Shown here piece after piece: positions 46,270 through 58,600 of a stretch of DNA of 64,000 bases. This DNA comes from Pisaster brevispinus (Eukaryota; Echinodermata; Asteroidea; Forcipulatida; Asteriidae). The position numbers and the translations under genes are program-made. The notes below the pieces were generated by a model that saw only the letters and a program-made list of their open reading frames with translations, was not told where the DNA came from and made no database searches. The stretch covers positions 3,749,474 to 3,813,473 of the forward strand of contig JAMKCF010000018.1 in NCBI GenBank assembly GCA_023634235.1, written 5' to 3'. Positions within the stretch are counted from its first letter, which is position 1. Each line of letters begins with the position of its first letter.

Positions 46270-46505
46270 ACAAAACAGAAAATATTGCTAAGTAAATTTG
46301 TTTGCTAAGCAGAAAATTAGCAATTCTGATAAGCAATGCTTTCTCTGTGCTGACTGACCAGGTTAATTTTCTGTTAGCAGAAATGAGCAGGATACCAAAT
46401 TGTGACACAATTGTTTGGCCGATAACCTTATTCTGGCAAGCATAATTTTGTTGTGCTTAGTATCTACTATTTCTACTTCAGCAGCTCTACAAAATTTTTG
46501 CCCTG
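46270..46505. mobile_element. Family E fragment
   Basis: ATTTTCTGTTAGCAGAAATG, GATAACCTTATTCTGG and CAGCAGCTCTACAAAATT. Confidence 0.55.
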
Positions 46506-47073
46506 GCTAAAATACCATGCAGTTGGCAGAATGGTCCTTCAAGGAGTTTCCACTTTTGTAAGGGTTCATAAAAAAATGAAAATTGAGGAGCCGTGGTCCA
46601 TTAGATGGCCGGCCCACTAACACCCCCGAAGTTGTAACATGAAAACAGACCAATCTTAGCGGGGGTAAATTATTTATTGAAGCAGCTTGTGTAATATTAA
46701 TGAGTGATTGCAGCTACAATTTATAGGCACTTCTGCTGACAAAGTTTGGCGACCCATCTGAATTTATTGCGACCCATTTTGTTGGTCACGACCCATAGTT
46801 TGCAATATAAATTCGACGTATTTTTGACCACGTGAGGGCGTATGTGGATAAATTTCACATGATGAAAAACAAGTAAATAAATAGGTTTTTTTCACTTTTT
46901 TATCACTATTTTTTATGTATTTCTTCATTGGTGCAAGAAAACTACAAACAGGCAATTATAATAAGCTAAAACTGCTATTGTGATACAAGACATTCCCTGA
47001 TGACAGCGCCCTCATGCGGCCAAAAATATGGTCAATTGCTGTTGACTTCAGGTCTTGAATGTATGGGATGTAG

Positions 47074-47385
47074 CAACCTCTTCCCCAGGGTGTGTCGAGC
47101 AGTACGAGGTTGACTGCTCTCTCACCCTGGTATTGGAACATTTGCATATCCAAAATTTTTTGATACGTATGCAAATTAGAATAGTCTGGCTGCGTATCGA
47201 AATTCACATCTTCGCCATAGTCTCGTGGTCCGGTACCAGATTTAGTAGCTTGTATGTATTGGAAACATGTACATGTGCTAATGTAATGTTGTTGTCCAAT
47301 CAGGGTCCAAGTGAGGAGCGCCCATCCCAGGGTTTACTATTTACAAACATGGTTGGAAATAAAGTAAACCATGGGGACGAGGTTG
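47074..47385 (+). mobile_element. Family A inverted-repeat transposon, copy 2 (intact, 312 bp)
   Basis: Begins CAACCTCTTCCCCAGGGTG and ends CCATGGGGACGAGGTTG. Exact 9-bp TSD GGGATGTAG at 47065-47073 and 47386-47394. It shows the uninterrupted form of the site where the LINE sits in copy 1. Confidence 0.88.
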
Positions 47386-47446
47386 GGGATGTAGGTACCC
47401 ACGAAACATGTAGACATCAAGATGGTAAACACAATAGGTTCTATGT

Positions 47447-47820
47447 CAGGCCTTGCGCTTAAGCTTTTTGTAAAGTAGCCCACCGGGCTAGTATACTGTG
47501 CATTTGGGGCCTTCAGGAAATTTTAGCAAGCCAAGATTTCAAACATTTAATGTCATAAATGTATCTCTTTGATGTATTAATGGTAGCAATCACAACCAGT
47601 GTAATGGCCAAATGAAGTTACATTTACACACTTTTAACATTTAACACATTTTTAATGTTGAATCATTCACCTCTGAAAAGGAAGAAATAATGAGCCTTTT
47701 GAACGAGTAGTTTGCACAGTTTTGAGTAGCCCACAGGGCAAGTTGAGAAGTGGTGTTTTCTAGCCCAGAGCAGTTTTTACTAGACAGTGTATGCCAGGCT
47801 AGTGTTAAGGGCAAGCCCTG
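47447..47820 (+). mobile_element. Family B repeat, copy 2 (both ends)
   Basis: Left end CAGGCCTTGCGCTTAA and right end TTAAGGGCAAGCCCTG are inverted copies. No clear TSD is seen. The CAGG termini resemble hAT-type elements. It lies 53 bp after family A copy 2. Confidence 0.75.
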
Positions 47821-48779
47821 TACAGTACAGGTAGACCATGGATATCTGGAGTGTGTATTGAAACTTGTTTGGTTAAATCACGATTGCTTGAATGTGTGGA
47901 GGAAGCAATATTTTCCACTTTATTTTAACCCATTATTCAAATACTTAGGATGGTTTTTTGGAACAGTGTTTGAGGCTAGACTTGACCTTGCCTTGTCAGT
48001 GACTCAACTCTATTGAGTCATTACTCTATGAACTTGAATCAGGTGCCATTTGGTCAGGGACTGATGCAAGTTTGTTTTTTATTCAGCAGAGCTCTCTTAT
48101 GCTTTTTCAAAACCATGAAAATAGCAGGGATTTCCTGAACCATATACTGCAAGTTTGGCCGAAGCACACTTGTTTTTTAACTTAATGTTTATGTTTGGTT
48201 TTAAAAGCTCCACTCTACAGTTTTATTTTATGATTTTTGTGATTTTTTATTTTATTTTATTTTTTGCCTGTGTAGTATTGCCCTCATTTTTTTATAGAGT
48301 GTCGCAAAACTACTATTTCTTTGCCAAAGGATGGTTTTTGCGTAGAGCAAGGGTTAACAGTGTCAGGCACAGGATATAGTTGAGTGACTAATAGGCTATT
48401 ATGACCTTTAAACTCAAAAACTTAAGGTCAACTACTTGTACGTATGTCGATACTTATATTTAGAACTCCGGACTTCCCCCACTTCCACTATACTTTTGTA
48501 CTACGCGTTGCTTTTCACAGTTAAACTGTTTTATAGTTCAAGATTGTTTCCATCAATTTAAACAAGATTGGCTGAAGATTATTCCATAACTGTAAAGAAT
48601 TCTTGCAGACTAAAAACATTCTGTAATCCTAAGGTCCAATTCTCTACGGCCAGACTTCCGTACATGTAGCCTATGGGACTGGTCCTGAGGTCCAGCGGAC
48701 CAGGCGTTGACCAATCCATCATGGTCCAGGGGGTGTTGTGTAGGTGACCCTAAAGTGGGTGTTGTTTTTAAGCTGTTAA

Positions 48780-49114
48780 CTCGTTCAGTGCCTGCTCTTT
48801 GTGTGTGTTTTGAACCTAAAATACCCAGCTTTTAGAGGTTTTTGTCGAAATTTTGTATAAACAATTTTTTTAACAAAGTCTTTCTCACCAAAGAAAATGT
48901 AACTTGCTGATTTGTGTTGCCTTGGTACATCCCAAAGCCAATAGTATTTCCTTGAGTGATAATGTCCTCTGGTGATAACATAACATGTGGTGTATATTAT
49001 GGGTCGTATGACGACACTTTTTTAGTACACCAAAAAAGATCGTACATGTACGATAATGGCACATTCAGAATACATAAAATTTATCGTACATGTACGACAT
49101 TGGCACTGAAAGAG
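48780..49114. mobile_element. TTAA-flanked piggyBac-like MITE (335 bp)
   Basis: TTAA at 48776-48779 and 49115-49118 borders inverted ends CTCGTTCAGTGCC and GGCACTGAAAGAG. Subterminal TCGTACATGTACGA palindromes occur near 49040 and 49084. Confidence 0.82.
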
Positions 49115-49166
49115 TTAAGAGAGCTCTGAAAACTCTTCTGTTTGAGCGATGCCCTACAATGTACAT

Positions 49167-51012
49167 CAGGGCTCGAATTTAACACTGGACCACAGGCCCG
49201 AGGCCAGTGATTTTAGCATCGGGCCAGTAAACTAACAAACGGACAAGCCCGGTGGTCTTGTGTTTTTCTATTGAGTAATAATGGGCTACCTCATTGTGTA
49301 ATATTTTTGTGAAAAAAATGTTGACTATTGAGTCAAATGTCTTTCAATTCTCTTCAGTATCGAAGTACTACCAGGGAACGATTTGGTCCCAAATTTTTGC
49401 ATAGCAAAACTGCTATGCAATTTTTTTTTTTTGCATAGCAATCTCAAAATATTGCATAGCAGTCCATAAATTTTGTATAGCAAATTTTAAAATGCCTAAA
49501 TATTGTTGAAAAATTTAACCCTGTGACGACACAGGTTTATTTGTGTGTTTTTTAAGGCTTAATTTCAGGCCAAGGCTACTTTCAGAATGTCTATAATTAA
49601 AGAATAAGACGCTCCAAAACTTAATATGAAAAAGGCCTATTCCCTTAACTTTTTTTTCACTAGAGACAACTTAAATTTTGGGTTGCCCGCAAGTTTTTCC
49701 ACTAGCCTACGTGTATTATTAAATGCACACAATTTTCGTAGCGTCAAAAAAAAAACAAAAAAAAACTTTACGAATTATTTTTTTTTTTTTTTACGATCTT
49801 ATCCCCTATTTTCTGCCCTAAATAGTACTTGTTTTCATCAACAACCATTTTCATGGATTTGTAATTTGAGAATCGGTTTTTAGAACTTCTTTTGCAATGA
49901 AATCTTCGTGTTAACGATCGATCGACGACGCACATTGAGAAAAAATTCAATGAACTTTGCCTTGCAACGCCCTCTATCGGCAAAAGTTGTCGAAGCTTGA
50001 ATAGCCTGAACCCAACCCTGTGTATAGTACAGAATCCACGGGCGTGCGCCGCGTTGTGCAGCAATTCTTTACTCGACTCGTGAAAGTGTATGGAGTTGGA
50101 GGCTAGCCAAGATTCCTTATGAATATGAATTTATTGACGGGCCAATCACAGCGTGCGGAATGTTGGTTAGGATGGACTTTGGACCTGCTGTTGTACTGGA
50201 CAATAATACTACCATGTGTTGTGTGCGTGCGGGCAAACGTTGGCTACTCACTACCATGTGGTTAAGGGAAGTGCGTGCGTGTTTACTATGAATTGAACGA
50301 TCGCGATCACGGTCACATTAAATCTAGCAAATATCAAGACTTGCTAAACCATTTTATGAACTTAAAAATAATCTCTCTTTGGGATTTTACAACTGTACCC
50401 CTCATTTATTGTGAAAAGGAACAATTTTTTGACTAGCCTGGCGGGCTACTAAAGGAAGGGTTTTGACTCGCACGGCGCTGTTTTCACTCGCATTTGGCGA
50501 CCGCTAATTTCGAACCCAACCGATGCTGCTTCCATCGACCCATCATGTGTGGGGGAATGTGGATCACAGCGCGGCGTCGTGCGCGATATGATTGTTTCCC
50601 TTGCTCTAGTCTTAGGTTGTCGGACGTCACGCTAAATAAAAGGCAAAATTCCTCAAACACCCACCGCCACAGCTTAGGTAAATGTGAATCCGAGACCTTG
50701 TGGGTGTAAACTTATTTTTATAACTATACAATTTAGTAAAACTTGCGTCACAAATTGCATCGCAAATTGTGCGATGCACTTTGTAAAATTGCATCGCAAA
50801 TCGCTCCAATTGCATCGCAAAATGCGATGCGATACAAGGGAAATCGTTCACTGCCTACTCATAAGACAAATGAGAAAGGTTTTCTCTTAGTGCTGGTTCA
50901 ATTCATTTTGATTCTGGTCTTGTAAAATAAATTCTGGTCCAGTAAAAATTTTGAGCTACAAGACTTGCGGTCTTGCATGTCTTGTGGATATTTCCCCCAA
51001 ATTTGAGCCCTG
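49167..51012 (+). mobile_element. Family C copy interrupted by a 1.48-kb element
   Basis: Ends CAGGGCTCGAATTTAACACTGG and TTTGAGCCCTG. Exact 5-bp TSD TACAT at 49162-49166 and 51013-51017. The interior is interrupted at 49372-50853 by a second transposon; removal restores a normal family C sequence. Confidence 0.85.
49372..50853. mobile_element. 1.48-kb inverted-repeat element with subterminal repeat arrays
   Basis: Ends CAGGGAACGATTT and AAATCGTTCACTG are inverted. It is flanked by ACTAC and CCTAC, a 5-bp repeat with one mismatch. Near the left end GCATAGCA or its complement recurs several times; near the right end TTGCATCGCAAA recurs several times, giving strong local palindromes. No transposase frame is recognisable. 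Confidence 0.7.
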
Positions 51013-51254
51013 TACATATGTACATGATGTTAAACTTTGCTCTTTCTTTGGTTAATTGTCTAGACTCTGTTCAGTGCTGTGTAACCACCGTTGATGAGTA
51101 AGAGAGCTCTATAAATGTATTTATTGTATGGTATCTGAGTATTTTTGTAGACGTGAGGGTCTTTAGTCAAAGACACTTGGGAGGTTCGTGTTAAAGGGGG
51201 ACTACACAGCGGTGGAGCCAGAGTTTCACTGGGGAATCCCTGTGGAATTTTCAC

Positions 51255-51976
51255 TGCGTTTACACTAGATCCAGAAAGGTGGATTGAGATCCGGCATTTT
51301 TTTAACGACCGCAGATCAAGATCCTGTGTCGCGTTTACACCGGCGCTTGATCCGGCTCCAATCCCACTTTGGAACCGGATGTATATTGGTCACGACGTCA
51401 CCGCTCCTCGCAAAGAGCTCGAAGGTCACGATTACAGCGCGCCACTTCTAGAAATAATTATTGTCAATGCAAAGGTAGAATGCAGAAAATACAGTACAGC
51501 AAATGATACGGATAACAACGACCATGCAGGTAGAAATATTTTGTAGATGGGAATTAACAAAATACAGCAACAAGGCAAGCTCCGAACGTAACGATGTATG
51601 TATAAGGATGCTGAAAACAACAAAACGTTTCACACACGCACAGTCCATCCATGTGCACACAGCACACACACACAAATATAAACAGCAACAGATGTCCCAC
51701 CAAAGCACAAGCAAAAAGCGCGCCATTTGTAGCGAAACCGGAAATGACCACATCAAATTGCGGTGTCTGCTCCACCTTTGCGTTTACACTTGTGTTTGGA
51801 ATCCACTTTGCCGGATCTGATCCACCAATTGCCGGATTCAACCCTCCTAAGGTGGATTAAAATTGCCGGATCTTGAACCGGGTCTGATCCTGCTTTTTTG
51901 CATTTACATTAGCCGTTAATCCACATTGCCGGATCAGACCTGGGTCTGATCCACCTTTCTGGATCTAGTGTAAACG
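51255..51976. mobile_element. Element with long inverted ends (about 720 bp)
   Basis: CGTTTACACTAGATCCAGAA near 51256 is inverted as TTCTGGATCTAGTGTAAACG near 51956-51976, extending through GGTGGAT. The right subterminal region repeats GCCGGATC and TGATCC motifs several times. No transposase frame is recognised. Confidence 0.75.
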
Positions 51977-52012
51977 GGGTCTTAGTGGCAAGAGCGAGTT
52001 GGGCAGGAGATG

Positions 52013-52345
52013 CAGGGCTTGAAATTAACACTGGCCTGGGGCCAGTGATTTTAGCCTCGGGCCAGTAAACTCACAAAGGACAAACCTGGTGGTCTTGTGC
52101 TTTTCAATTCAATAATAATATAGGCTACCTCATTGTGTACAATTTATTTTTTTATTAATGTTGACTAGGAATCTTGATAAAATCTTTCAATTCTCTTCAT
52201 TAACAAAGTGCTACACAGATTTTCTCTTCTAAGTGCTCGTTCAACTCATTTCATTCTGGTCTTGTAAAATAAATTCTGGTCCAGTAAAACTTTTGAGCTA
52301 CAAGCTCTGCAGTCTTGTGGGTGTTTCCCCCAAGTTCGAGCCCTG
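52013..52345 (+). mobile_element. Family C copy, intact with 5-bp TSD (333 bp)
   Basis: Ends CAGGGCTTGAAATTAACACTGG and AAGTTCGAGCCCTG. Exact TSD AGATG at 52008-52012 and 52346-52350. It lies about 100 bp upstream of the 5' UTR acceptor of tetraspanin 2. Confidence 0.87.
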
Positions 52346-52446
52346 AGATGTATGCGATTTCAACAGAGCCCTTCAACAGGTATTTTGAGAAAAGTAGTCT
52401 GTATACCTCGACTATCCTTTCATCTTTTTCTTTTTTTGCCCTTCAG

Positions 52447-52640
52447 CATGAGCTGCAGACTTGAAATCGGCCAGTTGATCCTGTAGATAGAAAACTGTAA
52501 AGGCAACTTTGAAGAGATTCATTTCACTTGATTTTTAAAGAGACGGTAACATGGTGAGCTTGGAACAACCCGCCTCCAATCTGGCCTGCTTTGGCAAGTG
52601 CTGCAAGGGCTTAATCTATGCCTTCAATGTGTTATTTCTA
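52447..52640 (+). CDS. Tetraspanin 2, first coding exon with about 104 nt of 5' UTR
   Basis: Acceptor TTTTTGCCCTTCAG ends at 52446, the ATG is at 52551 and the donor GTAAGT is at 52641. It encodes 30 residues, nine more than the matching exon of gene 1, ending in the start of membrane segment 1. A non-coding exon further upstream is implied. Confidence 0.85.
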
Positions 52641-55600
52641 GTAAGTAAACTTACCTTGCCTTTTAAATCTCTCAAAATGTTGCTGTTTTGGAATTACTCC
52701 TTGGCCTTTTTTTAAAAGAGTTGTTCGTTCACTTTACAGGCCTCGAAATAACCCACGGCACCCACAGCAATTCCTGTGGTGCCCTGTGCAAAGTTCCGGT
52801 TTAAATTTACATTTTCCTCATAGAGTGCCCCTTACCAGAGGAAAATTGCCGTGCCCCTTCAAGAGTGAAGTTCAAGGCCTGCACTTGCACCTGGTTGAGA
52901 CAGGTGCTCTAGAGTCGTGCTGAACCAAATGATTAAATCAAGTACATGAAAAATTTGATGTCTGAAACAAGTTAGGAGCGTCTGGACGCGCTGGGAATCA
53001 AAAGAGCGACTGTTGCAGTCGTTCGGAACAACTCTAGAGCGTCTTGGTTTCAGACGTCGATCTTGTCATGATTTGACCCTAATGTAAATGTGATGTTAAG
53101 TTCGCCTGTCTGAAACCGACATTTTTTTGGGTTGACATAGAGAGTTGCTCCTACATGTAATCTATTTGGTTCGGCACGACTCTAGAGCGCCTGTCTAGAG
53201 CGGGGTGTAAGACACCTGCAGTGTGTTGTAATTTGTGAGCAGTGGTTAAACATGTTTAAAAAAACCTTAAATTTGCCCCTGATGTACATGTACCAACAGC
53301 CAACGATGGCAGGGTCAGAATACTGTGTTCTGTCATGAAATTAAACCCAAAATCCACTACAATTTCAAGGGATATTTGTGTGAGTCATGTTTTTTACTTT
53401 AAAAACATCTTTCAAACCATATTCATTTCATGCACAAACGCATTTTGTAGCCCAAAGCGCCCAATTCAAGGCAACGTGTTTCTTTATCAGTGTTTTGGTT
53501 GGAGGGATTCAGGCGGGGTTCTCCCGCGATGCACAAGCTAGCGTATCAGGCCGATGCGCGCAAATTGCGTGCCGATTGCGCGAAAATTTTGGTTTCGTAT
53601 ACATGTAAAAAGTATAGTGTTTGTTTGAGTTGTCTTCTCATTTTTCGATATCTGACTTAAGTACTTTTTTTTTTTGTATTGATGGTTGCATTTATCTTGT
53701 ATTACTTCAGCTTAGTGGGATAGTTGCCTGTGGAGTAGGGTTATGGGCCATCGTTGACCAAACCAGTATGCGCGTTGTTGTGCTACTCAACACTCGTCTG
53801 TACGTCATGGCTGCATTCGTGCTGATTGGGGCAGGTGTGGCTGCCATGATGGTCGCTTTTATTGGATGTTGTGGGGCGCGATACGAAAACAGGTGTCTAC
53901 TTGTCGTGGTATGTACATTATGTTGACTATTTGACAAGACTCTCATTTTGATAAACTGAACTCGTACGTCTCTGCATAGAATCATTCTTAGTTTCATGCT
54001 TTTTAACTTTTATGTGAATTATTTTAATGATTTAAGTATCAAGTTATAAACCCCAAGGGAAACCTACCTGGGTAAATTTAAATGTAGAAAAATTTCGTAG
54101 AGAGCAGGGTTTGAACCAGTGACCTCCGGGTTAACGCGCTGGTGCTCTACAAACTGAGCTACATGTATCTAGCCCTATGTTGGTGGTCTCCCTATTTTGT
54201 CAATATCTTTTTTCAGGGTGCAAATGAAGATATTGACAAAACAGGGAGGCCGGCAATATAGGGCTAGATAACTCAGTTGGTAGAGTGCCAGCACGTTAAA
54301 CCAAAGGCCGTTGGTTCAAATCCCCCTCTAGTTAAATTTCTCTTTGTTCAAACCCAAGTTAATGATTTAAGATATGAAAAATGTTTGTAATCAAATCTAT
54401 TTTTGACTTGCAAAACATTGTTTTCCATACTTTTGCTTTGATAAAACATTGTGATGTTTATCTGATTTTGTGTGACCTGTGGCCAATTTCACAAAGAGCT
54501 AAGATTGATCGTAGCTGCAAATCAATCGTAGTTGCTTGGTAAAGTGTGATGTCACAATGTAAATCACTATGGTGATACTGACAATTTGTCTTACGATGGA
54601 TTTTATTGCGTTGTGAAATCGACCCCTGAACTGGTTCGTTTTTTTTTTTGTATTTGAATATTTGATATTAAAAAAAAAAAAAATTCAACCCATAATTCTT
54701 TTGATATTTTGCTCGCTACAGTATGCAGTATGCCTTCTCGTGGTGTTCGTTGCTGAGTTCTCCTCTGGTGTTATGGCATTGGCGCTCTACACTCAAGTAA
54801 GTATCGATTGACCGTACTTTGACCACATGAGGGCGCTTTTTGTCATGGAATTTTCTCGCATCACAATTACTAGTGGTAAGACATCTGCTCTAGCAATGCA
54901 AAGGTCGTGGGTTCGAATCCCACCCGAGTGATTGCCTGTGGATTTTTTTTCACAGAGCTCGGGAGAGCACTGAGTATACTTAATACAGTGCTTGATACAC
55001 ATCGGTGTACATTATTTTATTCTTTATACCCGATGCAAATATTAACATCTATTAAATTACAGTTTCATCTTATTTCAATTGCTTGTATGCAGTTTTTGCG
55101 CATCAATGACGAAATACATAAACATACTAATAACAACAATGATGAAAAACCTGTTTGTTTACTTGTTTCGCATCACGTAAATTCGGTTCGCGTACGCCCT
55201 CACGCTGTCAAAAATACGACGAATTGAATTCTCGAAAATTTATCAGACGTTTCGCTTTACAGTCTAGTGTGTTCTAAGCCAAGTTATCAGGCTACCAGTC
55301 AGAGACTTTGTACACATTGCAAGGTGATTTGCCTGGTAAACTGTTTGTGCTTGGCTATTCATGAAAAAGCGGATTTTCTAAGCAAGCTTACAAGGGAACT
55401 GGCAATTTCAGACATTGTATGTTTCAAAATGTCCGGGCTTGGAACCAGTTTGTACTTTGACTGGATTGATTTGTCATCATCACAAATAATTTTAACAGAT
55501 GTTAATTTTGCATCGGGGATAAAGAATATTAATTTTGGTTTTTACCCTACACCAGTGTGTGTTAGCACTGTGCTTTCCTGAGTTCTGTGAACAAAATCAC

Positions 55601-58600
55601 AGGCATATTACTCGGGTGGGATTCGAACCCACGACCTTTGCAATTCTAGAGCAGTGTCTTACCAACTAGACCACCGAGATTGCCCGATAGCTAGAGGAAG
55701 TTCAAATCCTATATTTTTAGCAGCGGGTACTGCAACGATTTAACAGATGTTAATTTTGCATCACAGAACTCGGGAAAGCACTGAGTATACAGTGCTAACA
55801 CACATCGGTGTAGGGGTAAAAACCAAAATCATCACAATAATTGTAGTGGTGTCATTTTTGGAGTCAATGCCCGTGTGTGTCATACAGTGTAGTGTACATT
55901 TTAGGCGATGAAGAGCTGCCAACTCTCCCTGATTCTGCAGAAAGCTCCCTGAAAACAAACCAATCTTTCCACGTTCTGATGAACAACTTCGCAAATCTCC
56001 CTGATCATTGAAGCTCCGGCCCTATTTTGTTGAATGTAATCCTAACTATCTTCCCTGATTGTTGTACAAAATCTCGCTGGTTGCAAGATGCAAATGTTGG
56101 CAGCTCTTTATGATGTGGTCACACGCGTAATATGATTTTTTTTCCACCATGCAGTTGGACTCCAAAGATAGTGAGTACGGCAGACAGTTTAAGCCCCACA
56201 TGTGACACTTAGAGCAAGGGGTAAATACCGCCGTGTTAACCCCCCCCCCCCCCCACCTCATTCTCATCATAGGCCACGACCTTTCCCCGGTACACTCTTT
56301 TATCTTTGTCCTCCTAAGGTCGTAACCTTTGAACCCCCCTATTCTTATTTTCTTTTCAGGCGGAGACCTTTGCCAATGATGAAATGATGGATTCAATTAT
56401 GTTTAAGTATGGACAGGGAAACCATGTAGATGCAACAGATGCCTGGAATTATATTCAACGAAACGTAAGACCATCACTGTCGGCCAGACTAAGCAGATTC
56501 ATACCTTCCAACTGTCCCTATTTTCTAGGGACCGTCCCTACTTTGGAGAATCCCATTTGTGTCTTTGTGCACATACTCATAGACTGTAGGTGTGGGTGCC
56601 GAGACACAGATCTGGCCCCATGTCCCTATTTCTGACTTTGCTATGTTGGCAGGTATGCAGATTTCATTAAGCTAAAGTAGTAGTCCCGGCCGATTTCCTA
56701 CCCTCCGCCCAGGTAGTAGCTAATAAGCTGGACAGTTCTTTTCAGAACTAATTAGTCTCCCGGAGTAGTCTCCCGATTTTTACAAAATCTACTCCGCGGC
56801 AGTAGAATAAAAAAGCAAGACCTAGTTCTCTAAGAACAAATCTATATTATAGCTAGTAGATATACACCAGGTGTTACCGCAAACCGAATAAACATTAAGC
56901 GAATTTTATTAACTTTTTTTTTCATTTGTGGTGGTGTTGAGAGTCTGTAAACCTTTTCCAAAAGAACACCCATGGGGTTCAAGGGGGCGCCCTCCTCAAG
57001 ACCAAGGGGAGAGACCCAGACCCATTACCCTAGTTCTTCATTCATGGTGATGTACAGTAGAGAAGTTGTAATGTAAGGCCGAGTAAAAAAACAAACATGT
57101 TTAGCGTCCGGGTTTCTAAAAAAAAGGAGGTGCTTTTTATTTTATTTTTATTTTTTTCAAGATTGCCGCCATTCTTTTTTAAATTTCAAATATCCGTTGT
57201 TTTTCTACTGTTCAAAACACACAATACATAAAAGAAACATGTTGGACAAGACATTGAACATGTCCGGACTTTTTCAAAAAGAGGAGACAGGGCGCTACTA
57301 TTTACTATTTTCCAATCTTTTGCTATTTTTTCCAAGATGGCCGCCATGCTAAATATGGCTGGCCAAGGTATATTTATTCACAGATTTTGTGCTATTTTAT
57401 TGCATCAGTACACTAAAAAAGCACAAAACAAATGATTTGTATAATTTTAGTCTTTTTTTCTTTCTTTTTTTTCCCCTTTTTTATGGTAAAAAAAAAAAGA
57501 AAAAAAAAAAAGAGGCGGCGGCCAAAAAGGAGGCGGGCGGGGATGCTAAACATGTTTGTTTTTTTACTCGGCCTAACACTCAGGAGGTTCAAGGGGGGGC
57601 TTCATCCTCAAGACCAAGGGGAGACCCAGGTCAACTACCCTAGTTCTGTTTTTCTTGTGATGTAGAGAGTTTCTTCTGAAATGTGACACCCTGGAGCTTC
57701 GTAGGGTGGAGGCGGGGAAGGAATTTGCTAACTTTTGCTGTTTTAAGACTAGGTTCTTCAAAAGAAGACCAAGACCGGGTTCCGTTTTTCAAGGGTCGAT
57801 TTTTTAAGGGGTTTGTTCAAATCACGCTCTTCTTTATTTCCCATTGCTAGTTTGAATGTTGCGGTTTTGAGTTTGACGGTCACGACGCAGCCCAGTTGTA
57901 TCAGATCTCTCTGTGGTTCGAGACCAGTATTCTAAAAGTTCCTCCGTCGTGTTGTAAACGTCACGCCAACGGTGATCCTGTCAATCTAGATAGTTGCCAG
58001 AATGAATTGATTAATGACATGACGTACGTGAACAACGTGGTAAGTGTCAGCTCCGTGAAACTCCTTATTTTCTCCATGTTTTAAAGAAAACCCTGCTTTT
58101 TTTTCTCCTTGGTTTGTTGTTGTTGTTGTTGTTGTTTTTTTTAAGGGAGGGGGATGTAGTATCCTACACTACACACTCACACTGTAGAGCTACCCTAGTC
58201 CAGACATGTGTTTACCTCATCAACATTCCAATCATGACCCAACCTAACTAATGAATAATTGCATTGAGACCACCACCCCATGCAGTGATTGTACCCTTGA
58301 AACAGTAGCTAGCCTATTGATAAGTACATGTACACTATATCTGATGTGTATTATTAAGCAAGACATGTGTGAGACACAATAAACCAAGCAAGCATTGAAG
58401 CAACATCTCTTGTGAAACTCAAGATATTACAGGGTTTGGCGAAGATTACTGTTTCCAAAGGCTCATGGAAATGTATTTCTCCAGGAATTATCAACAGAGC
58501 GAAATGCCGTCATTTCAACGTACCTCCTAACAATTTTGAAGCATGGTGTCAAAGACAGTTTTAGTATTTAGCAATGACTCTCTTTTACTTTGAATCTCCT

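Noticed and set aside
54870..54932. tRNA-Glu-like sequence as a real tRNA gene
   Set aside because: Same reason: multiple copies with a common 3' body, and incomplete acceptor stem.
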